Shown: positions 26,097 to 36,386 of the stretch, piece after piece
Layout: each line of letters starts with the position of its first letter
Position numbering within the stretch: position 1 is the first letter of the stretch
Origin: DATKMK01 sp035541895
GTDB taxonomy: Bacteria; Desulfobacterota; Binatia; HRBIN30; JACQVA1
Direction of reading: 5' to 3'
Assembly: GCA_035541895.1 (NCBI GenBank)
Contig: DATKMK010000053.1
Span: forward strand, 1 to 64,000
DNA length: 64,000 nt
Position numbers and translations under genes: made by a program
Notes under the pieces: generated by a model
Database searches by the model: none
What the model saw: only the letters and a program-made list of their open reading frames with translations
What the model was told of the DNA's origin: nothing

Positions 26097-29000
26097 TCAC
26101 AGTTCAGACGCGATTGACCCGAGCGTCACGCGCACGCGATGTGTCGCGCCGTCATCCGTCAGATCAACCAGGTTTCGCGAAAGGACCTTCCCATCGAGCG
26201 CCAGGTGCGTGACGCCACGGGTGACCCCGCTAGGGTTCTCAACCTCGATCTCGTAACGAGTCGAGTGGTAGCGAAAGGCCACTTCGAACCCACGCCAGGC
26301 GCGCGGCACGCACGGATCGATCAGCAGCGTGGCACCTTGCACGCGGAACCCCAGGATCGATTCGAGGCCGGCGCGGTACATCCAAGCGGCCGAACCGGTG
26401 TACCAGGTCCACCCGCCGCGTCCGACATGCGGCCGGACGGAATAGATATCGGCGGACACAGCGTATGGCTCCACTTTGTAGCGATGGCTGGCGGCTCGTG
26501 AGTTGGCGTGGTTAATCGGGTTGAGCCGCGAGAACAGTTCCGCCGCCTTGTCGCCGTCGCCGAGCATCGCGAATGCGATGACGACCCAGGTGGCGGCATG
26601 CGTGTACTGGCCGCCGTTCTCGCGGATGCCGGGCGGGTATCCTTTGATGTAGCCGGGATCGAGCGGGGTATGCGCAAATGGCGGGGTGAAGAGAAGGACC
26701 AAACCGTCGCCGCCTCGCGCCAGGTGTTCGTCCACCGACGCCATCGCGCGCGCCGCTCGTGTCGGGTCAGCGGCTCCGGAAATTACGGCCCATGACTGAG
26801 TGATCGAGTCGATGCGGCATTCGTCGCTCGACGCCGAACCAAGCGGCGTGCCGTCATCGAAGTAGCCCCGGCGATACCATTCGCCGTCCCACGCCTCTCG
26901 TTCGAGCGATTCGCGCAACCTCGCCGCATGCTGTTGCCAGCTCGAAGCGCGGCGTGATTCGCCGCGCGCCGCCGCGACGGGAGCGAAGGCCGAGAGCGTT
27001 GCGTGCAGAAACCAACCGAGCCAGACGCTCTCGCCTCGTCCACCGTCGCCGACGCGGTTCATGCCGTCGTTCCAATCTCCCGTACCGATCAGCGGTAGGC
27101 CGTGGGCACCAACGGAGAGTGCCCCATCCAGGGCGCGAGCACAGTGTTCGTACAGCGTGGCACGCTCCTCGGCCACCAACGGCTGAAAGTACGAATCGTG
27201 CTCGCCCGGGCGTAAAGCCGGTCCTTCGACAAAGGAAACCATCTCATCGAGCACCGCATGGTCCGCGGTGCCCTTGACGTAGTGAGCAGCGGCATGCGCG
27301 AGCCACACTCGATCGTCAGAGATCCGCGTACGCACCCCCTGCCCCGAATGCGGCAGCCACCAGTGCTGCACATCGCCCTCGATGAACTGCCGCGCCGCCG
27401 CGCGCAGTAGATGTGCGCGCGCCAGTTCCGGTCTCGCGACCGTGAGCGCCAGCACGTCCTGGAGCTGATCGCGGAAGCCGTACGCGCCGCTCGCCTGATA
27501 GAAGGCCGAGCGCGCCCACAGCCGGCAGCCGAGCGTCTGATACAGCAGCCAGCGATTGAGCAGGATGTCCATGGAGCGATCGGGCGTTTTCACCTGCACC
27601 ACGGTGAGCACGTCGTCCCAATGCCGAGTGACCGCCTGAAAGACCGCGTCGAGGTTGGTGGTGCGATAGCGCCTGACCAGGGCGCGCGCATCGGCCTTCG
27701 CAGCGGCCTCGCCAAGAAGGAAACTGACTTCGGCTTGACCGTTCGCCTTGAGTTCGAGCTGCGTTTGCAAAACACCGCAGGGATCGAGGCCGGCACCGAC
27801 TCGCTTGGACAGTGGGGCGTCGCCCACCAGCGCGGCGGGGCGCTCGATGGTACCGTTTCGGCCGAGGAACTCCACCCGATCGCCGGTCCACGCGACTTGC
27901 CGCCCAGCGAGATCGGCGAAGGCTACGCAACCGCCGTACTCGTTGCTCCACGGATTGCGGGCGAGCATCGCTCCGGTCTCCGGATCCATCTCGGTCACGA
28001 TGAACGGCGCGGAAGCGCCCCGCGAGATGCCCAAGACCCATTCGACGTATGCGGTGATCGAAAGGCGTCGAGATCGGCCCGACAGGTTCCGAATCTGCAA
28101 GCGCCCAATCTTGATCGGATCGTCGAGCGGGACGTACTGCAGCAACTCGATCGCAATGCCGTGCGCCGTGTGCTCGAAACGGCTGTAGCCCTGGCCGTGT
28201 CGGGCGACATATACCCCGGCGTCCTCGCGAATCGGCAATGCTGTCGGCGTCCAGAACACGCCGTCATCTTCGTCGCGTACGTAGATCGCCTCGCCGGGGC
28301 GGTCACTGACCGGGTCGTTCGACCAGGGCGTGAGCTGATGCTCGCGACTGTTGCCGGACCACGTGTAGCCAGCGCCTTCAGCCGAGACATGGAATCCAAA
28401 TGTCGGGTTCGCGATCACATTGATCCACGGCGCCGGGGTCCATTGCCCCTCGCCCAGAATCGTGACGTATTCCCGCCCGCCGCCGGTGAAACCGCCCAGG
28501 CCGTTGAAGAATTCCAGCTCGGATGGCGAGGGGGCTACAACCGGTGGAGCGGTCGGCTTCGCCCGGGCGGCTTCGATGGTCAGGAGGGGCGACGGCAGCC
28601 GCCAGAGCGAGCGAGTTGCTACATGCGTCGCCGGCCGTATCGATTCCTCAATCCGCGTCACTTGTTCGGCGAGGCTCCCGCGGCGACTCACCAGCACCGC
28701 GCGCGCCGCGGTGCGGAGCAGGTTCCGAACGTCCAGCGAAATCAGGTCGGCACGGAGGAGGAACACGTTTCCGCGCGCGCCCTCTCCTTCGGGGCGCGGT
28801 CGCGACTGGCTCGCTCGCACCAGCGCTTCCAGAGAAGATTGCAGATCTTGAGCATAGGAAGTGGACCGTTCGTTCAGAATCACCAAATCGACGGCCAGCT
28901 GCTTCATGCGCCAGTATTCGTGCGCGCGCAGCAGTTGCCGAACGATCTCCGCCTCCTCGACTTCGTCGATCCGCACCAGGACTATGGCCACGTCACCGGA

Positions 29001-32000
29001 TATCCCGTGGGGCCACAGCGTTGACTGTCCACGCTCATTGCGTGTGAGCACCTCGGACGATGGTCGCAGCGTCGGGTCCGAATACAACACGTGGTTGGCG
29101 AGCCGCTGAAAAATCTGGGCCTCGTCCGGAGCGATGCCGAGATGATGCAGCTGAACCTGGGCCTGCGTCCACGCCAACGTCACGGCCCGGTCAAAGGCCG
29201 TCGGATCGAGGTGCTTGTCGGCGAGATCGAGCGCCTCGCTGCGCGACCGTGCAATCAAGGTCCAGAACGCCACACGTGCCGTTGCGCCAGGCGGAATCCG
29301 CACGCGGCAGCGCAAGCTCATGATGGGATCGAGTGTGGAACCGACGGTGTTGGAGAGCGGCCGGCCGTCGATCATGGTGACCGGTTTGCGAATGTCGTGA
29401 CCGCGCCCGAGAAAGCGCGCCCGGTCGGTTTCGTATTGGTGGTCGCCGACGCGGTTGCCTTCTACGACGGCGAGGTGCGCCGCCCAGACCTCAGACTCGG
29501 TGGGCGCGCGCCGCTGGCGTGTGGCGAGCAGAGCACCGACGTTGCCGACGAACTCCGTATGGATGAAGAGCTTGGAGAAGGCCGGATGTGCGGCGTCCGC
29601 GGCGGCTGGCGCCAAGACGATCTCGGCATACGAGGTCAGTTCGATCTCGCGAGCGCGGTTGCCGAGATTCGACACCGATACGCGGCGCACCTCGGCGTCG
29701 TTCTCTGCCGAAACAGCCAATTCGAGCGCTGTGGTGATCGTCCCGTCGCGGCGGATGATCTCGGCGCGATCCTCGGTGAACTCCACCTCGTAACTATCGG
29801 GCGCGACGCCGCTCGGTTGATATCCCGCCGACCACGTGTCACCGCTGCGCGTGTCGCGCAGGAAAATGAAGCTGCCCCACGAATCGACGGTCGCGTCCTC
29901 GTGCCAGCGTGTCACCGCAAGGTCGCGCCAGCGACTGCATCCCGAACCCGCCGCGGTGATCATCACCGCGTACCGTCCATTCGACAGCAGGTGGGTTCGG
30001 GGAACCGCATCGTGGGGAGAATGGAACCGCCGCGGCAATCGCGCGGCGAAATCGCGCACGCTGGCGGCTGCCTTGACCTCTTCGGCGCGAGGACGCGCGA
30101 CCGCAACGTCACGGGGTGTTCGCTCCTGCAGCAAGAGCTCGGTTGCTTGGATGATCGGCTCGGCGTGAAAGCGGGCCCGCATCGCGCCATCGTGGAGCGC
30201 GTTGGCGATTGCGACCACGGTCATCCCTTGGTGGTGCGCCATGTACGCGCGCACGACCGCCACCAGTTCGTCCTCGGGGAGCCGCGTCGGTGTGTAGTCG
30301 AGCGCCTCGTAAAAGCCGTATCCGCCCGCGCCCCCGGCGAGAGTGAGCCGCGCGAAATTCTGCGCTGCGGCTTCCGGATCAACCATCGCGGCCAACGCGG
30401 TGGCGTACGGAGCCACGACGGCGTCCTCGCTAAGCCCGCGCTTGAGGCCGAGGCCAGGCACGCCGAAGTTCGAGTACTGATACGTTCGCTCGAGATCTCG
30501 GAGGTTGTACGCGGACTCCGAGACGCCCCACGGCACGCCCAACTCGGCGCCGTATTTCATCTGCCGGCGGACGATGAGGCGGCTCGTCTGCTCCAGCAAG
30601 CTGCCCGTCGGCGCGCGCATCACCAGCGACGGCATCAAATACTCGAACATCGAACCCGACCAGGAGATCAGCGCAGAGCCGCGGTCGACCGGGGTCAAGG
30701 CGCGTCCGAGCCGAAACCAGTGGCGTGCCGGCACGTCGCCTTTGGCGATGGCAACGAAACTCGCCAAACGCGCCTCGGAGGCCAGCAAATCGTAGCAGCT
30801 GGGATCGAGGTGGCCTTCTACGACTTGGTACCCGATTGAGAGAAGCTGCCGCGCAGGGTCGAAGAGAAAACCAAATTCCATTCCGTCGAACAGCTTCCCG
30901 GCCAACTGGCCCAGCGCCGCAAGACGCCGCTCGAGCGACGCAGCGGCATGAGCGGAGCGCTCGAACGCTTCAATCAAGGTGTCGGTATGCGTGAGTCGGT
31001 CGTCTCCGTCATCGATCGGCTTCGCGATCTCCATCCGATGGCGTGCCAGAATCTCGATAGCCATCGTGCACCGGTCCGACAGACCGGCGAGCGTCGGCAT
31101 CAGCTCGAAGCAGCGGCGCAGTGCCACCTCGGGAGAACCTTCTCCGTCCGTCTCTGGGTTGCCGGCGAGTCCGGGGCCGTGAAGGGCAGGGCCTGCCCAA
31201 GGTAACAACTGCCTGACGTCGTTCGCGTGACTCCGAACGCACGCGCGCAGCGCTTCCGCCCAGGTCCGCACGTCCGCGCCGGCGCGAACGCTGTCGTCGA
31301 GCTCTTCGGTCAGCGTCTGCGCGATATCGACTACGGTGTCGGCATGGAGCGACAATCTCTCGATCTGTTCGACCACGCCTGCCGGTGAGAACCGGGCCGA
31401 CCGGAGCGCAGCGGCAAACGTCTCGATGGCCTCATGCAGCTGCTTGCGCGTCACGGTTTGCGTTCGCAGATCCTCGGCGAAACCACGCAGGCTCTGGCGC
31501 GTGAGCTCCAACGCGTCATCGATGCCAGACAGCCAGCGCGGATTCACGACGGGAGCCCGCAGCAGGTCCCGGCAGGCGTTGCGCAGCGCCAGCAGATGTC
31601 CTGCAAGATTTCCGCTGTCGACCGACGATACGTACTGCGGATCGAGCGGACGACCGTCGCGCGTGTCGTACCAGTTATAGAAGTGCCCATGAAGCCGTTC
31701 GAGTCCGTCCATCGTCCCGAGCGTGGCGTGCAGTCGCTCTACGGTGTCGAGCGTCCCCGCCCAACCGAAGTCACGGGCGGCGACGATGGAGAGAAGATAC
31801 AGCCCGAGGTTCGTCGGTGATGTCCGATGGGCCACCACCGGCTTCGGTTCTTCTTGAAAATTGTCGGGCGGAAGATGGTGTTCGTCCGCGGTCACAAACG
31901 TTTCAAAGAAGCGCCAGGTGCGCCGCGCGATCAACCGCAGCATGTGCGCGTTCGCGATCGAGATCGGCGGCGAGCGGGTGACGGCAGACGGACGACTGCC

Positions 32001-35000
32001 GAATTGCGCGACCACCGGCGAGAGCATCCACAACAGCACGAACGGCGTGGCGATCAACCAGGCCCCGCCGCTGGAGAGAACGAGGGCCGCCGCGGTGGCG
32101 GCGAGTACGACGCCGCCCGCCATCCGCCGGTAGAAGCCGCGGACATCGAGCGGAAGACCGAATTTTGCTTGCGCCGCGGTGATCCACTCGAGCAGGTGGC
32201 GGCGACTGATGGACAGACGGTAGAGCGTGCGGGCAATCGCGTCCGTCATCAACCAAGCCTGATGCGGCAGGAGTGTCACCACAAACGCGACTTGTGCCAG
32301 TGCAAGAGTGAGATCCGCAGCGACCGCGAGCGCGTGACTACGCTTTGAGATCCCCAGCCGTCGCGGCATGATCCCGGCGACAAACGGCAAGAGCGCCGGC
32401 ATGGCGAGCATCCCGAGAAGACAGGCAGTCCAAACTGCCGCCGCCGGGAGTGCAAGTGTCCAGCCTGCGAGCAGGGCAACGAACGCGGCCGGCGCGGACA
32501 GCGTGCGGCGCAAGTTGTCCAGCATCTTCCAGCGGCCGATTAACGGAATCGTCCGCATGGCGGCGGCGCGAGAATCCCGCCCACGGCCGAGAATCCACGG
32601 CAGCAGCTGCCAGTCGCCGCGCGCCCAGCGGTGCTGTCGCGCTGCCGCCACATCGTAACGCGCGGGAAACTCTTCGACGACCTCGATGTCGGAGACCAAT
32701 CCGGCGCGTGCGAAGACTCCCTCCAGCAAATCGTGACTTAGGAGAGTGTTCTCGGGCACGCGACCTGCCAACGCGGCTTCGAAGGCATCCAGATCGTAGA
32801 TCCCTTTGCCGGTGTAAGACCCTTCGCCGAGAAGGTCCTGATACACGTCGGAGACGGCGGATGCGTAAGGATCCATGCCGCCGGGGCCTGAGAAGACGCG
32901 TTGGAACAGCGATCCGTCACGACCGATCGGCAATGTCGGCGTCACGCGCGGCTGCAACACGGCATGGCCCTCGACGATGCGGCGGGTGCGCAAATCGAGC
33001 TGCGGGCGGTTGAGCGGATGCGCCAGCTTTCCGACCAGCCGCCGGGCAACCCCGCGCGGCAGCCGCGTATCGGCGTCGAGGGTGATCACCGAGCGGACAC
33101 CGGGCGGGATGACGATCGGGTGTCCGCCAACCGCCAGGAACGTCGTGTCGGTGGCTCCGCGCAGCAGTCGGTTCAATTCATGTAGCTTGCCGCGCTTGCG
33201 TTCCCACCCGATCCACTTTGCTTCGGAAACGTTCCAGACCCGTCGGCGATGCAGGAGGAAGAATCGTGCTCCCGCCGGCCCGGGTGGATGGCGCCGATTC
33301 AAGTGCGCGATACCCTCCACCGCGGCGCCGAGCAGCGCCTCGTCCTCGGGCGCGTTCTCGGCGGCAGCATCGGTCCAGTCTGACAGCAGGGCGAAGCAGA
33401 GATCGTCCTCGGGACTGGCGAGGTAGTGAACCTCGAGTCGCTCGATCTGCTCCTCGATCGCCGCCGGCGTGGTTAGGAGCATCGGGACGGCGACTAACGC
33501 GCGTAGGCTTGCCGGCACACCGTCGGGCAGCTCCAATCCGGGCAGCGCCGTAGCGCCGAATTGATTCGTGACATGGCGATTTACGAGCACCACGGCCGCG
33601 TCCGACGCCGGGATCAGAGCGCTCAGCGCGAGCAGAAAGAGAACCGCTCCGCTCCCACCCATTGCCGTGACGCTCAGCACCGAGAGGGCGAGCAGCAGGG
33701 TGGTGACGATCGCAATCGTGCCCAGATAACCGAAGATCCCGGTGGCCGCGTACGTGCGAACGATCCACTCCTTCATCGGAACTCGAAATCCGAGTTCCCG
33801 CTCGAAGGCTCGACGCCCCTTCGAGATGAGGTAGTAGCCGGTGTCCTGCTCGCGGCGACTGTCCGCGTCGGCGCCGGCCAGCGACTCCTGGCGTGTCGCA
33901 CGTTGGGCGGCGAGCAGGGCGCGCTGCGCGACGGCGAGTTCCGTGTGCCCCGAACCGCGCGCCAGCGCTTCAATCGCGTGCCGATAGTGATCTCGGGTGG
34001 CGAAGTCCATTGCGGCGAAATCGCTGTCAGCGCGCAGCGCCGCGTCGACCAGGCTGACGCTTTCGAAAACATCCGCCCAATCAACGGCGGACATGAGGCG
34101 CATGCTGGTGATCACGTTGCGGACGGTGACGTTCATCGCGCCCTGGCGTTGGTGTTCTTCGCGGACGATTTCATCAGCGCTGGTGCCCTGCTCAGCGAGG
34201 CGTTCGTCGAGCCAGTGAAGCGCCGGAGTCACTGCCGGATCCCGATCGCGCAACCGCTGGATCAGCTGGACGGCGAAGGCGCGCGGCATGACCGTCGGCT
34301 CGAAGGCCTGCAGGGCCGCGGCCTCAGGCACGCCGCGACCGACACCCAGGAGTCGGTCGGCGAGCGCATCGGCTTGTTGGCGCGCCGCACGACTGCTCAC
34401 GATGCGCTCGGCCGAGCGCCGCAGATTTTCGACCAAGACGATGCGCAGGGTGATCGCGACGGCCCAGAGTTCACCGATCGTGAGCGGCTGCACACGTTGA
34501 TAAGCGGCGACGAAGCGGCACAGCGCCTGCGGCTCGAACAGACTGTCGGTGTGAGCGACGAAGGCCCAGGCCACCCCGAACACACGCGGATAGCCGGCGA
34601 GCGGTCCATCCGCCAACTTCGGCAACTGGCGATAGAAGCCGCGTGGGAGATCATCGCGGATTTCGCGAATTTGTTCCTCGGCGATGTGAAAGTTGTCGAC
34701 CAGCCATTCGGCCGCTGGGGTGATCGCACGTTCTTCGCGAATGGCCGCGCCGATGGCGCGATAGGCAGCGAGCAGTACCCGGCCGTTATCTCGTAGCCGC
34801 TTGGCCAGCGATCGGCCACGCCCGGGCTTCGGCGTGACCCGCTGCGCCGCCGCGAGGCTCTCGGCGTGTTGTTCGAGCCGCTCCACGCTGAAGAGCTCCG
34901 AACGGATCGGCTCTTCGGGGTCGCGCAGGGCCGGCAGCCACAGATTCAAGACATGGTGGAGGATTGAAAGTTTCAAATGGACCTTTCCGCTCGGGCACGG

Positions 35001-35063
35001 ATGACGATCGAGAATTGCAAGTGCCAATCGCACCTCGAACCGGCTGTCGACACGCCGTCGCAC
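26097..35063 (-). CDS. ndvB: Cyclic beta-1,2-glucan synthase (GT84-GH94)
   Basis: A single 2988-residue membrane enzyme that makes cyclic beta-1,2-glucans from UDP-glucose. The order is a helical N-terminal region (~1-440), membrane segments near 440-520 (IAIVTTLLLALSVLSVTA), and the GT84 glycosyltransferase around 560-780 with DADTRLPRG near residue 657. More membrane segments follow near 850-1030, then a glucoamylase-like module. Two beta-sandwich plus (alpha/alpha)6 GH94 modules complete it, with the catalytic GTGDWNDGMNRVGDGG near residue 2663. The length matches rhizobial NdvB/Cgs. The GTG start is uncertain; TTG codons ~30-40 codons on are possible. The product acts in the periplasm in osmotic adaptation or host interaction. 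Confidence 0.9.
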   Translation of the reverse strand: MRRRVDSRFEVRLALAILDRHPCPSGKVHLKLSILHHVLNLWLPALRDPEEPIRSELFSVERLEQHAESLAAAQRVTPKPGRGRSLAKRLRDNGRVLLAAYRAIGAAIREERAITPAAEWLVDNFHIAEEQIREIRDDLPRGFYRQLPKLADGPLAGYPRVFGVAWAFVAHTDSLFEPQALCRFVAAYQRVQPLTIGELWAVAITLRIVLVENLRRSAERIVSSRAARQQADALADRLLGVGRGVPEAAALQAFEPTVMPRAFAVQLIQRLRDRDPAVTPALHWLDERLAEQGTSADEIVREEHQRQGAMNVTVRNVITSMRLMSAVDWADVFESVSLVDAALRADSDFAAMDFATRDHYRHAIEALARGSGHTELAVAQRALLAAQRATRQESLAGADADSRREQDTGYYLISKGRRAFERELGFRVPMKEWIVRTYAATGIFGYLGTIAIVTTLLLALSVLSVTAMGGSGAVLFLLALSALIPASDAAVVLVNRHVTNQFGATALPGLELPDGVPASLRALVAVPMLLTTPAAIEEQIERLEVHYLASPEDDLCFALLSDWTDAAAENAPEDEALLGAAVEGIAHLNRRHPPGPAGARFFLLHRRRVWNVSEAKWIGWERKRGKLHELNRLLRGATDTTFLAVGGHPIVIPPGVRSVITLDADTRLPRGVARRLVGKLAHPLNRPQLDLRTRRIVEGHAVLQPRVTPTLPIGRDGSLFQRVFSGPGGMDPYASAVSDVYQDLLGEGSYTGKGIYDLDAFEAALAGRVPENTLLSHDLLEGVFARAGLVSDIEVVEEFPARYDVAAARQHRWARGDWQLLPWILGRGRDSRAAAMRTIPLIGRWKMLDNLRRTLSAPAAFVALLAGWTLALPAAAVWTACLLGMLAMPALLPFVAGIMPRRLGISKRSHALAVAADLTLALAQVAFVVTLLPHQAWLMTDAIARTLYRLSISRRHLLEWITAAQAKFGLPLDVRGFYRRMAGGVVLAATAAALVLSSGGAWLIATPFVLLWMLSPVVAQFGSRPSAVTRSPPISIANAHMLRLIARRTWRFFETFVTADEHHLPPDNFQEEPKPVVAHRTSPTNLGLYLLSIVAARDFGWAGTLDTVERLHATLGTMDGLERLHGHFYNWYDTRDGRPLDPQYVSSVDSGNLAGHLLALRNACRDLLRAPVVNPRWLSGIDDALELTRQSLRGFAEDLRTQTVTRKQLHEAIETFAAALRSARFSPAGVVEQIERLSLHADTVVDIAQTLTEELDDSVRAGADVRTWAEALRACVRSHANDVRQLLPWAGPALHGPGLAGNPETDGEGSPEVALRRCFELMPTLAGLSDRCTMAIEILARHRMEIAKPIDDGDDRLTHTDTLIEAFERSAHAAASLERRLAALGQLAGKLFDGMEFGFLFDPARQLLSIGYQVVEGHLDPSCYDLLASEARLASFVAIAKGDVPARHWFRLGRALTPVDRGSALISWSGSMFEYLMPSLVMRAPTGSLLEQTSRLIVRRQMKYGAELGVPWGVSESAYNLRDLERTYQYSNFGVPGLGLKRGLSEDAVVAPYATALAAMVDPEAAAQNFARLTLAGGAGGYGFYEALDYTPTRLPEDELVAVVRAYMAHHQGMTVVAIANALHDGAMRARFHAEPIIQATELLLQERTPRDVAVARPRAEEVKAAASVRDFAARLPRRFHSPHDAVPRTHLLSNGRYAVMITAAGSGCSRWRDLAVTRWHEDATVDSWGSFIFLRDTRSGDTWSAGYQPSGVAPDSYEVEFTEDRAEIIRRDGTITTALELAVSAENDAEVRRVSVSNLGNRAREIELTSYAEIVLAPAAADAAHPAFSKLFIHTEFVGNVGALLATRQRRAPTESEVWAAHLAVVEGNRVGDHQYETDRARFLGRGHDIRKPVTMIDGRPLSNTVGSTLDPIMSLRCRVRIPPGATARVAFWTLIARSRSEALDLADKHLDPTAFDRAVTLAWTQAQVQLHHLGIAPDEAQIFQRLANHVLYSDPTLRPSSEVLTRNERGQSTLWPHGISGDVAIVLVRIDEVEEAEIVRQLLRAHEYWRMKQLAVDLVILNERSTSYAQDLQSSLEALVRASQSRPRPEGEGARGNVFLLRADLISLDVRNLLRTAARAVLVSRRGSLAEQVTRIEESIRPATHVATRSLWRLPSPLLTIEAARAKPTAPPVVAPSPSELEFFNGLGGFTGGGREYVTILGEGQWTPAPWINVIANPTFGFHVSAEGAGYTWSGNSREHQLTPWSNDPVSDRPGEAIYVRDEDDGVFWTPTALPIREDAGVYVARHGQGYSRFEHTAHGIAIELLQYVPLDDPIKIGRLQIRNLSGRSRRLSITAYVEWVLGISRGASAPFIVTEMDPETGAMLARNPWSNEYGGCVAFADLAGRQVAWTGDRVEFLGRNGTIERPAALVGDAPLSKRVGAGLDPCGVLQTQLELKANGQAEVSFLLGEAAAKADARALVRRYRTTNLDAVFQAVTRHWDDVLTVVQVKTPDRSMDILLNRWLLYQTLGCRLWARSAFYQASGAYGFRDQLQDVLALTVARPELARAHLLRAAARQFIEGDVQHWWLPHSGQGVRTRISDDRVWLAHAAAHYVKGTADHAVLDEMVSFVEGPALRPGEHDSYFQPLVAEERATLYEHCARALDGALSVGAHGLPLIGTGDWNDGMNRVGDGGRGESVWLGWFLHATLSAFAPVAAARGESRRASSWQQHAARLRESLEREAWDGEWYRRGYFDDGTPLGSASSDECRIDSITQSWAVISGAADPTRAARAMASVDEHLARGGDGLVLLFTPPFAHTPLDPGYIKGYPPGIRENGGQYTHAATWVVIAFAMLGDGDKAAELFSRLNPINHANSRAASHRYKVEPYAVSADIYSVRPHVGRGGWTWYTGSAAWMYRAGLESILGFRVQGATLLIDPCVPRAWRGFEVAFRYHSTRYEIEVENPSGVTRGVTHLALDGKVLSRNLVDLTDDGATHRVRVTLGSIASEL

Positions 35064-35094
35064 TGATGGAGATGCGCCGGTGCTCGGCGGCGGG

Positions 35095-35406
35095 CTACAT
35101 CCTCGCGGCAGCCACCTGGAGATGTCGGAGCACCACGCGCGCGTTGAGATCGAGGACCTCGCAAATGCATTGAAAGGAGTAGGGCCATTCCGTTTCGTCA
35201 GCGAGCAACCAGCGCTCCGCTTCGCGGAAGAGTTGGTGACCCTTCGGGTCCGACGCCAGGCGATAGCGCTCTATGCAATCGACCACGTCATAAAGAACGG
35301 CAATCATGAGCCGTTTCTCGGGACTCTGCGTGCGCCGGTCGAAGTGTTGCGAAGGCAGAACGATGTCGAACTCGGCTCGTCGTTCCGAAACAGCGGCCGC
35401 GGTCAG
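35095..35406 (-). CDS. Small conserved hypothetical protein (WPYSFQCICEVLDLN type)
   Basis: The frame ends in a recognisable ~75-residue conserved module: LMIAVLYDVVDCIERY, then GHQLFREAERWLLADETEWPYSFQCICEVLDLN. It occurs in small proteins of deltaproteobacteria and other soil bacteria, with no function I can name. The start is unresolved: coordinates use a CTG (codon 103 from the end). An ATG at 35310 would cut the module short, and the frame continues upstream into clearly non-coding sequence. The upstream neighbour is the 41-residue basic protein, 105 bases away. Confidence 0.55.
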   Translation of the reverse strand: MTAAAVSERRAEFDIVLPSQHFDRRTQSPEKRLMIAVLYDVVDCIERYRLASDPKGHQLFREAERWLLADETEWPYSFQCICEVLDLNARVVLRHLQVAAARM

Positions 35407-35510
35407 GTGGCCTTCGCGAGCGATGGATCGTCTGGCGGGAGATCGACCTCGCCACCGCGCCCGCGATCGTTCGCCAGGGGATACCGGTGACCGTGCGGGC
35501 ACCGATTGGT

Positions 35511-35636
35511 TTAGCTCTTGGTGAACAGCTTCTGCTTCGCGGCAATTGCTTGCTGCTTCTTCAGGTCTGCGGCACTGGACCTCACCAACTTCTGATTCGC
35601 CTGTCTGCGTACCGACTTCGGCGACTTGTCGCCCAT
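35511..35636 (-). CDS. 41-residue basic protein, MGDKSPKS family
   Basis: This short frame begins MGDKSPKSVRRQANQ and continues with KLVRSSAADLKKQQAIAAKQ. The start MGDKSPK and the run of Lys, Gln and Ala match a widespread family of tiny uncharacterised basic proteins. The ATG is preceded by GAGGAAGGGAGC, a very strong ribosome-binding site, which supports real translation. No transmembrane segment is present. Function is unknown; a nucleic-acid-binding role is only suggested by the charge. Confidence 0.75.
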   Translation of the reverse strand: MGDKSPKSVRRQANQKLVRSSAADLKKQQAIAAKQKLFTKS

Positions 35637-35710
35637 GATCGCGCTCCCTTCCTCTATTGAAAATGTTTCCCTCTCGTTGCCACGCCGTCACCTGCGACGC
35701 CCTCGCTGCA

Positions 35711-36046
35711 CTAGTTCGTGACGGCGCGGTCGTTGACGGCCCCCTGAGCCAACCCGCAGGCGAGCTTGGTGCACGGCGCGGCGCGCGAGCTCACCACCAC
35801 GAGCGTTCCGCTCGACCCGCCGGGATAGGCGAGATGGCTCGGCCACTGACTGCACGAAACGCATGCCGGGTGAACCCCATCGCTGATGCGGATACTCCAG
35901 TGTCGGCCGCTGACGTGAAGCACGAGAGGGCCATGTCGTCTGGTTGTCGCCTCGATGCATTCGACCAATAGCTCTCGTTCGTACGGGGTCTGGGCGGAGA
36001 GAATGATTCCACCCCCTTTGTAGGAAAGTTGCGCGATATCATTCAT
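35711..36046 (-). CDS. Hypothetical protein, 111 residues
   Basis: The frame starts MNDIAQLSYKGGGIILSAQ with GAGGG 6-7 bases upstream. The N-terminal half (PYERELLVECIEATTRRHGP, then LVLHVSGRHWSIRISDG) looks like a compact alpha-beta domain. The C-terminal half is richer in Ser, Ala and Cys (four Cys) and less convincing. I recognise no family. Two hairpins sit in its leader (36064-36104). It may form a unit with the 41-residue protein 74 bases downstream. Confidence 0.5.
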   Translation of the reverse strand: MNDIAQLSYKGGGIILSAQTPYERELLVECIEATTRRHGPLVLHVSGRHWSIRISDGVHPACVSCSQWPSHLAYPGGSSGTLVVVSSRAAPCTKLACGLAQGAVNDRAVTN

Positions 36047-36063
36047 GAGAGCCCTCGGTGTTG

Positions 36064-36104
36064 GGCGGACATGATCCGCCAAGTCGGGAGAGCTTGAAGC
36101 TCTC
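36064..36104 (-). promoter_or_regulatory. Twin hairpins in the leader of the 111-residue gene
   Basis: GGCGGA (36064-36069) pairs with TCCGCC (36075-36080) over a 5-base loop, and GAGAGCT (36088-36094) with AGCTCTC (36098-36104) over a 3-base loop. Both lie within 60 bases upstream of the start. They fall in the 340-base space between two divergent genes (36047-36386), which otherwise shows nothing I can interpret. Confidence 0.4.
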
Positions 36105-36386
36105 GATGGGGCTCGTACGCCTGTGAGTGGAAGGGTCGTTGTACCCTTCGAGTGCGGGCCGCAAACGTGTTCGGCTAGAACAAGTTGACTGTAGCCGATC
36201 TGCGAGGGAATTGATACCCGCCGGTGCACAAAAGCCGCGATGGGAAGAGTGAGATCGCTCTCCAGCAACGTGCGCGAGCGGGGGAATCACCGCCGGAGAT
36301 CGATACCCTGGCTGCTGAATCCGTCAGCTCTTGAATTGCGCAAGGCCCCAAGGCTACGACGTGGGGGCCGCGAGAAAGGAAGCGTG

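Noticed and set aside
27411..30839. Two plus-strand frames of 537 and 582 codons inside the glucan synthase
   Set aside because: They are antisense to one continuous GH94 coding sequence and show no domain of their own.
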